Source: a bacterium (GTDB taxonomy: Bacteria; Margulisbacteria; Marinamargulisbacteria; SXXA01). Taken from it: 16,992 nucleotides of DNA. This document shows positions 16,101 through 16,992 of the stretch, piece by piece (the stretch's first letter is position 1; the number at the start of each line of letters is the position of its first letter). A program made the translations under genes and the position numbers. The notes beneath the pieces are model-generated. The model was not told where the DNA came from. It ran no database searches and saw only the letters and a program-made list of their open reading frames with translations. Location of the stretch: assembly GCA_947502965.1 (NCBI GenBank), contig CANNCG010000013.1, positions 1 to 16,992 of the forward strand. The letters run 5' to 3'.

Positions 16101-16452
16101 TCAGGTCCGTGGACCTGTGCGTGCGGGGGACTATCTCCTGCCATCCGGTCAGCATGATGGGACGGCCATCGCGGTGGCGCCAGACCAGCTGACCCCTGCA
16201 CATCGGCGTCAGATTTTGGGAACGGCCTGGTCTTCGGGTGAAAGTACGGGGGTGCATACGGTCAAGGCGGCGGTTGGGTTTGCTTTCGATACCCCATCTT
16301 ATGACCAGGAGCTGGCTTTGTTGTCTTCGTTGAAAGATGAAGTCAACGCATTGAAGCAGTCCCAAACAAATTTAATTCAGAGCTACGAAGCCCGTTTTGC
16401 GCAACAAGACAAAGAAATTGAGCAGCTGATACAGACGGATAGGTCAAGGTAA
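4117..16452 (+). CDS. Giant secreted modular surface fibre with VGIGT repeats
   Basis: One uninterrupted frame encodes 4111 residues. A Sec signal peptide covers about 1-27, ending at PLLA before QTT. An N-terminal domain follows (about 28-135), ending in SSAPYAVQARSAE, a layout common at the head of bacterial fibre-like proteins. The body carries about 44 degenerate VGIGTTxPxxxLxV units. Residues about 602-668 are YadA-head-like. From about residue 1071, super-repeats of 595-766 residues appear, marked by a GxVPFF element and by (K/R)YAAVFxGGNVGIG elements at residues 1240, 1469, 1991, 2247, 2588, 2842, 3193 and 3629. Residues 3748-3833 (ADYSENMVARYGN, SDLRIN) and 3923-4060 (ADYAEYLE, PGDVVGVVNGKISK, GPVRAGDYLLPSGQHDGTA) are conserved tail modules, then a coiled coil (about 4061-4111). 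I found no cysteine. It probably forms a long, perhaps trimeric, surface fibre; ligand and anchor are unknown. No Shine-Dalgarno precedes the ATG, but the signal peptide supports this start. Confidence 0.85.
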   Translation: MFNITRSLTYSYFIWVFLLFWGFPLLAQTTPMTVAIQGTLSTPTEGLIGSTYPGKSVRKNMTITIYSGVSATSWSDSYTGVLFVNGTFSILLGKGRPLTPADLRVPDPRFGIQVDGVTALVPISSAPYAVQARSAESVMAIDAAVISGTFASTVNVNAAMNVRSGTLFVSPTQNYVGVGTTSPAYRLDVKGVVNATSYLVNGVDLESAFSWRKQGASLYYTDGNVGIGTTSPAYPLDVAGTLNATAFMINGVELSQRLKAELAWQSGPGNSIYFDDGVLPDGGYVGIGTVTPSEKLDVRGAIRVGASNRLASPQGGTIQYVVDLNTQIGDFQGYNGSEWLSLTGIRGSGVSGNMTFWTGEKTLSGSDVVFWNGSTMLGIGTNVPQARLHVRGSSSVMDPILNVQNAAGASLLFVNSRNVGIGTSTPTVKLDVNGDVNASAFQINGRPIEFALSSDSYWLLENFGRIFYDKGGIGIGTTSPVNLLELASVTSNAAMTFDIAGQNLFTMGINSTNPEAFIIAKGGDLTVPVFTFKGENIGVGVSDPKANLHVSGNSGILVSGQYGSGANLAESGRGTKLLWYPNKAAFRVGYVLGTEWDQANLGNFSVGIGYNPLASGYASTVVGGFRNKATGPYSLAVGGIENEASGEYSVAMGHVAKALHRGSFVWADYTPTSNALSFTSSVANQFVLRAHNGVGIGTTDTTKASLTVLNPRRDEYLLNAKGVGTSQFVVTTSGNVGIGTSTPGTAGLAMMGGSRIGVGTTTPQAMVTVYPTVGSTANVALFKSEGANFVALLISPSGNVGIGVTEGYNFALTNDRLVVVGGIKATEFKMVDPNDPNQTITLQPNPGSPWADPGVNNNNTHRTQGFVGIGTPSPNSLLELSNRNESGHLPVITFDINGDDKYSLGVSTPSVSASTFLFTIQPGGVLTTTPSFVVATSSVGIGIGLTQPSAALHVSGDAVVLGSMAIGTEKINALYRLNVGGALNAQEVYIGGVRFLPSSSPWRTQGSNIYFTSGNVGIGISNPAYKVDVVGSIRATDFRLSNNLVSVAQDLTVKSLYLKDKVFSDPANYGKLFVQNTELKFTNSDGLTKTINSPLQKGTGTHGVLAYFVDDATVGQSDVFWNGNLPQLRVSGNMQVSRSFQDTGFSVESKVSAGEAQSAFGITATLNHTGANQFIRGFTGQNIDVTIARSWGNGTQLEVKGLDIAMRSGAGANLLNSATAVGLRVDVSAVGVETSTGGAKYAAIFKGGNVGIGTITPLSELEVVGTVSANYFSLSGGLTVSGSATLTVPSLVVTGGSPLSDTFVARSVLQSGVFLPRVGLGISNPEAGNHALMVNGVISANLVVLTGGLTAATLNIANSAFVVDASGNIGMGTSAPNGQIEMRRHIFGIQSQDVVSQKMAIVIDGASPGSLFSLDKNITGVDISLSTVASNKLNASATGLKIDLSNLALENISQAVGLDVNVKGTSGTRYAALFQGGFVGIGTSAPEADLHVSGNIKAVNLSLAGVLQADSATFNNLVVNKHVTVNGTVTINQLVVQGTLTANTMVLLSALEAPNAIFNGVTAQTVSVNNLLTAANMRVFNQFSANALMVTAGVGIGTTAPSSGLTVSGSVLVQNVVISDQLSLSTATLNVNNGAFFVGANSPRVGVGTTAPLGVLHAVSAGGSAYDASNYLTWNPLVLQNKSYTEGTATGILFLPDDAVPSPNSGSGILGVRATSTQSDPASHLVFITDPQFVLGQSASGISAERMRITAAGNVGIGTQTPTSLLHVAGTMWVEGHTTVNGTLYVSTITGSRNVTLAASERVVMQGVVSANAGVRLSESAQFLPVSARSLDATFGQLYVDSSNLDLYYLKPGSSTPFNVSVAHSGTPGRVPFFDTSGNLSDKASLYWNDTTQVFQVGTANTLASMALVATFNNTDTGSFTGQKISLEFSDRSAATLGADFTGLAIQLAGQSGSSFGRLAPGERATGLLVDVSKLQARQFNQDSSSSGGVKYAAVFAGGNVGVGTASPESDLHVRSETAGTLPFRVDAYSVSEAVVVDALGRVGVGTGNMALPAQLTVAGQANLPVLNITGSTGASYLYVSPVGAVGIGTTVPTTALDVRGMVSANIGSFVGVTATTVNIGSGAFVVDASGNIGVGTTRPVGNIAFHKIFTADNLNAIPAAGYTSQVMRLGIGVSQSDTTFLYKRDLTGIQINLGSDSSFAILGDADLATPTVSATGVSINMSSLVLDSGAKAVGLAVDLTGTTGTRYPAVFLGGNVGIGVTSPMVALDVSGDIRARSAYLSGDVSASSVTVNQLVVEGPALFSGTVTVNTLIADVISANRVVLRKNLEVATGSFTTINATARAYFGTLGIGVTLPSQTLQVSGNTVISGALTVNSLSATSLEASSGTLALTASTLNISGMLKVSSELYLSNGGLYLMPLSVMPSHTNTSGITYVDSVGDLRYLHPGGSPNINISKAFSGASGRIPFFGIDNNLTSSAYLNWDNTAQSLKIGTGNVVSSLELVSTINANTLDGISGQRILLDFADRSVLPSQTSVFTGLDIRFQSQNPNDATTFGRLAPGETAIGLDVDVRNLKATQFINDLAHSGYKYAAVFKGGNVGIGTSRPDAALHILDEAGNMPFKVDLIGTKNVLVVTKAGFVGVGTSAPSAALTVVGAVGPSTRIFEIKDSDSVSRMVVMGDGKVGVGTTSPSTIFEVVGIVSANQGIFSSVRATTANLGNEGFYVTASGKVGLGTTAPLANWHMVKTLDNALQTALGANPYVGERMSLTIGTSLANTTFKFDKNMTGLEVNLGSVGDSILGNSESLNTVNAVGVSVNMSSLNIANANAKATGVYVDVAGVNGTRYAGIFMGGNVGIGTTSPMSALHVSGNITASGLMLFGDIEANQVTVNHLKVLTSAVFNGPVTANSITADTISAKTIIVSGTLRVATGSFTTINAITAGNFGKVGVGIGLAAPSESLEVSGNVKVSGNLFVTGTLRVGTLNSESGTLNINSAGEIFVSGDMKLAANLWMKSGGIYFQSNATPPFASSGTEGILYADAKGHLNYLRPSTSTPITLTRSLMGTSGAVPFYDRTGNLSDSANVLWDSSLNRLLIGTANVATSLALVSSIPANAAAAYTGQSIRMSLGNRVSKAASSTQMTGLNILFLGENSADGTSVGRLAKGETGVGLQVDVRQVRGRYSTESPIGSDQDLNGFKYAGIFLGGHVGVGTSAPRASVHVVSDVNTVNPFRVDAAGKEYAMVVSGSGNMGIGTSSPSARLEVLGKESNANSLAFLVRNAEKTPILAVRNDARVGIGTLSPSASLTVSGNIPFAVSVPINSKALYIDSRGRLGVNQDSPQSVLDIAGAASVAPFRVGIADGNAHALFVDTTGFVGVGISTPRNRLHVDGIVQSGTENAVVPAWIKSAGKTVKGYLAGDSKSVFFGMVSNGPGHDSVMYWDTPQFKFQFLDGSTTINVMTLVAATGVGPRLGVGTLVPSANLHVMSSWTTEPVFRVDASAKIGSLVVSGNGFVGINTPTPSHTLDVQGNAQVSGVFTAPIANITTVNVSGYLAVSKLILAQPVSAVYAQDMQVTLNSYSESNLIGLNIKLSSATDTVFGKPYSVFGAGRATGLFVDVSALSVLNPAGPLGSVGFKYSGLFLGGNVGIGTSLPEASLHVVATLTDVGDGPQGDVARFGSSGGDVTIRDYDSGRVGFVVRNRNANVSYLSLVLAAGSGTDSAGRVGIGISNPDKALVVNGDMRVGAWRESVAADADYSENMVARYGNKLYFNGGPDVSAAHDSENNAPMWISRYNASATSSDLRINVGYAGSTNRFVVGTGGDTSFKSVLTVQMDGKVGISDLSLSDTLLPKTVLHVYGGTAATGEYIENHVVAFENRAGSAGDVLALQFTTTAALNESNNFVSFFNNTSTWIGGIKSNAAGTGVQFVTGGADYAEYLEKQNLAETIKPGDVVGVVNGKISKNTQGAQLIMVRSTSPSIAGNKPAEKDKDKFELIAFLGQVPVQVRGPVRAGDYLLPSGQHDGTAIAVAPDQLTPAHRRQILGTAWSSGESTGVHTVKAAVGFAFDTPSYDQELALLSSLKDEVNALKQSQTNLIQSYEARFAQQDKEIEQLIQTDRSR
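5920..6120 (+). other. YadA-head-like segment inside the giant fibre
   Basis: Residues about 602-668 contain short 14-16-residue units of the type SVGIGYNPLASG, YSLAVGGIENEASG and YSVAMGHVAKA, ending in GSFVWAD. This matches the left-handed beta-roll head repeats of trimeric autotransporter adhesins. Established examples trimerise, so the segment hints that the whole fibre is trimeric. The following ANQFVLRAHNGVGIGT is a joint often seen after such heads in long fibre proteins. Confidence 0.6.
7327..9624 (+). repeat. Fibre super-repeat unit 0 (long form)
   Basis: This coding repeat of 766 residues starts at KLFVQNTELKF and contains the diverged header GVLAYFVDD, then a type-A module ending KYAAIFKGGNVGIG (residue 1240) and a type-B module ending RYAALFQGGFVGIG (1469). 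It is about 170 residues longer than the next units, partly through an inserted block at about 9103-9390 (from YDASNYLTWNPLVLQN to ERMRITAAGNVGIG). Confidence 0.5.
9625..11409 (+). repeat. Fibre super-repeat unit 1
   Basis: This 595-residue unit begins at QLYVDSSNLDLYYLKP, carries GRVPFFDTSGNLSD, a type-A module (FGRLAPGERATGLLVDV to KYAAVFAGGNVGVG) and a type-B module (SATGVSINMSSL to RYPAVFLGGNVGIG). It then has EVATGSFTTINA and a closing block ending in LSNGGLYLMP. Identity to unit 2 is moderate at protein level and the DNA is well diverged. Confidence 0.65.
11410..13209 (+). repeat. Fibre super-repeat unit 2
   Basis: This 600-residue unit begins at ITYVDSVGDLRYLHP and carries GRIPFFGIDNNLTS, a type-A module (FGRLAPGETAIGLDVDV to KYAAVFKGGNVGIG) and a type-B module (NAVGVSVNMSSL to RYAGIFMGGNVGIG). 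RVATGSFTTINA and a closing block ending in MKSGGIYFQS follow. It aligns with unit 1 along its whole length. Confidence 0.65.
13210..14280 (+). repeat. Fibre super-repeat unit 3 (partial)
   Basis: The unit begins at ILYADAKGHLNYLRP and carries GAVPFYDRTGNLSD and a type-A module (VGRLAKGETGVGLQVDV to KYAGIFLGGHVGVG, residue 3193). It then changes to plain VGIGT repeats without the type-B module. A further type-A-like element (GRATGLFVDV to KYSGLFLGGNVGIG, residue 3629) follows at about 14930-15030. The end boundary is approximate. Confidence 0.5.
15883..16449 (+). other. C-terminal processing/assembly-like domain plus coiled coil
   Basis: Residues 3923-4060 start GADYAEYLEK and contain PGDVVGVVNGKISK, STSPSIAGNKP, FLGQVPVQVRGPV and AGDYLLPSGQHDGTA. 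This block recurs at the C-termini of many bacterial and phage fibre proteins. It resembles intramolecular-chaperone (peptidase G2-like) tails that help trimers assemble and can be cut off. Residues about 4061-4111 (LSSLKDEVNALKQSQTN onward) form a heptad-like coiled coil. Autocleavage here is inference; no cleavage residue was identified. Confidence 0.55.
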
Positions 16453-16456
16453 CACC

Positions 16457-16849
16457 GTGTTTCGGGTTTTTTGCTTGGGAATAGGGATTCGCATCCTTTT
16501 GAGTGGGGCGTCTTTTGCGCAGTCTGTGCTGAATTCTACCCAGCTCATTGTTTCTGAACCTGCCGCCTCCGGTGTAGGCGGGGCCTCTCTGAAAGTCACT
16601 GGCGGGACGACGACCCTGAAAAATAGCCAAAACGTGTTGGCTCAGGGGGGGCTGACTGCGGGGGCTTCTAGCGTGAGTATTGGGGTGTCCGGTATTTCTG
16701 CGAGGGTGAATGCATCGTACGCTAGCCCTGATTTTTTGGTGACCCAAAAAGCAGTGTATGACTACATTAATTATCGGGTGGAAGTTTTGTTAAAAGATAC
16801 GATTCAAAACTTGGCTGTAAAATTAGATAAATTAAATATTGCGGGCTGA
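16457..16849 (+). CDS. Small secreted protein, probably truncated by an IS
   Basis: This 130-residue ORF starts with GTG four bases after the giant gene stop, with AAGG at 16446-16449 seven bases upstream, so it is probably co-translated. A signal peptide covers about residues 1-21 (CLGIGIRILLSGASFA before QSV). The mature part is rich in Gly, Ser, Ala and Val and contains SPDFLVTQKAVYDYINYRV, a VTQKAVxDYI-type motif usual in fibre and tail-like proteins. The C-terminal third looks helical. The TGA stop (16847-16849) coincides with the first bases of the downstream IS3-type terminal repeat, so the original protein was probably longer, or the stop was replaced. It may be an accessory or partner of the giant fibre; it matches no named family that I recognise. 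Confidence 0.6.
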   Translation: MFRVFCLGIGIRILLSGASFAQSVLNSTQLIVSEPAASGVGGASLKVTGGTTTLKNSQNVLAQGGLTAGASSVSIGVSGISARVNASYASPDFLVTQKAVYDYINYRVEVLLKDTIQNLAVKLDKLNIAG

Positions 16850-16992
16850 GCTTGCCCCCAAAAAGTGGACCAGTAGAATAGATAGACTCTGGAGGACAGG
16901 AATATGGGAAAGAAACAGAAAAGTTACAGTGCGGATATAAAGGCGCGAGTGGCGCTAGAAGCAATGAGAAGTCAAAAAACGGTTTCCCAGAT
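16847..16992 (+). mobile_element. IS3-family insertion sequence, left end (runs off window)
   Basis: The segment starts with a likely left terminal repeat, TGAGCTTGCCCCC followed by AAAAAGTGGACC (16847-16871), the 5'-TG start and GTGGAC core common in IS3-family ends. A short leader and an orfA gene follow. The right end is outside the window, so target duplication and completeness cannot be judged. The exact left boundary (16847 or a few bases later) is inferred. Confidence 0.7.
16904..16992 (+). CDS. IS3-family transposase OrfA, N-terminal part
   Basis: The ATG at 16904 follows a strong GGAGGA ribosome site (16891-16896). The 29 visible codons read MGKKQKSYSADIKARVALEA and continue MRSQKTVSQ. 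This is the start of the helix-turn-helix (HTH_Tnp_1 type) OrfA protein of IS3-family elements, which binds the element ends and is normally fused to the DDE OrfB by -1 frameshifting. The gene is cut by the window edge. The strong Shine-Dalgarno differs from the weak or absent ones of the host genes, consistent with an acquired element. Confidence 0.85.
   Translation, partial: MGKKQKSYSADIKARVALEAMRSQKTVSQ

Noticed and set aside
15802..16365. Long antisense open frame within the 3' part of the fibre gene
   Set aside because: It has no ribosome site and no family motifs, is rich in Arg, His and Pro as expected of an antisense shadow, and overlaps a conserved plus-strand domain.
4117..16452. 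CRISPR or DNA-level tandem array within the repeat-rich gene
   Set aside because: Repeats are at protein level with diverged codons and variable spacing, in one continuous reading frame.
4117..16452. Prophage tail-fibre gene
   Set aside because: No other phage genes are present, the protein begins with a Sec signal peptide, and the neighbours are chromosomal housekeeping genes.

Overview
The window holds a plus-strand run of conserved housekeeping-type genes followed by one very large gene for a secreted, repeat-built surface fibre. The sequence alone does not fix the taxon. The fibre has a Sec signal peptide, dozens of VGIGTTxP-type beta repeats, a YadA-like patch and a C-terminal DYAEY/GDVVGV domain. 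Together with a plant-like GDP-mannose 3,5-epimerase this fits a didermic bacterium, perhaps from a poorly cultured phylum such as Omnitrophota or Margulisbacteria. That placement is inference.

Layout. Bases 1-180 carry two tandem perfect hairpins and a 9-bp tandem repeat, then a remnant of a HipA-type kinase C-terminus (181-390). From 448 five tightly packed genes follow: a Nudix ADP-ribose pyrophosphatase-like protein with one altered Nudix-box residue, a XerC/XerD tyrosine recombinase with all catalytic residues, a 13-bp inverted repeat overlapping the xer stop codon, a site-2-type M50 membrane protease, a GDP-mannose 3,5-epimerase and a YacP-like NYN-domain nuclease. Overlapping stop/start codons (TAATG, TGATG, ATGA) point to translational coupling on both sides of the inverted repeat. 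The Nudix-xerD pairing resembles the nudF/xerD neighbourhood of Firmicutes.

After a 111-bp spacer with a weak promoter candidate and a palindrome just before the start codon, an uninterrupted 4111-codon gene runs from 4117 to 16452. Its product has a signal peptide, an N-terminal domain usual for this class, about 44 VGIGT-type repeats, a YadA-head-like stretch, large super-repeats of about 595-600 residues built from two alternating module types, a C-terminal domain resembling tail-fibre/chaperone-type processing domains, and a final coiled coil. I found no cysteine in it. Four bases downstream lies a small secreted-protein gene (16457-16849). Its stop codon appears to be supplied by the terminal repeat of an IS3-family insertion sequence, whose orfA begins at 16904 and runs off the window.

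The most notable system is the giant fibre plus its small, probably IS-truncated partner. The housekeeping cluster looks unrelated in function, except that the epimerase could supply sugar nucleotides for surface glycans.
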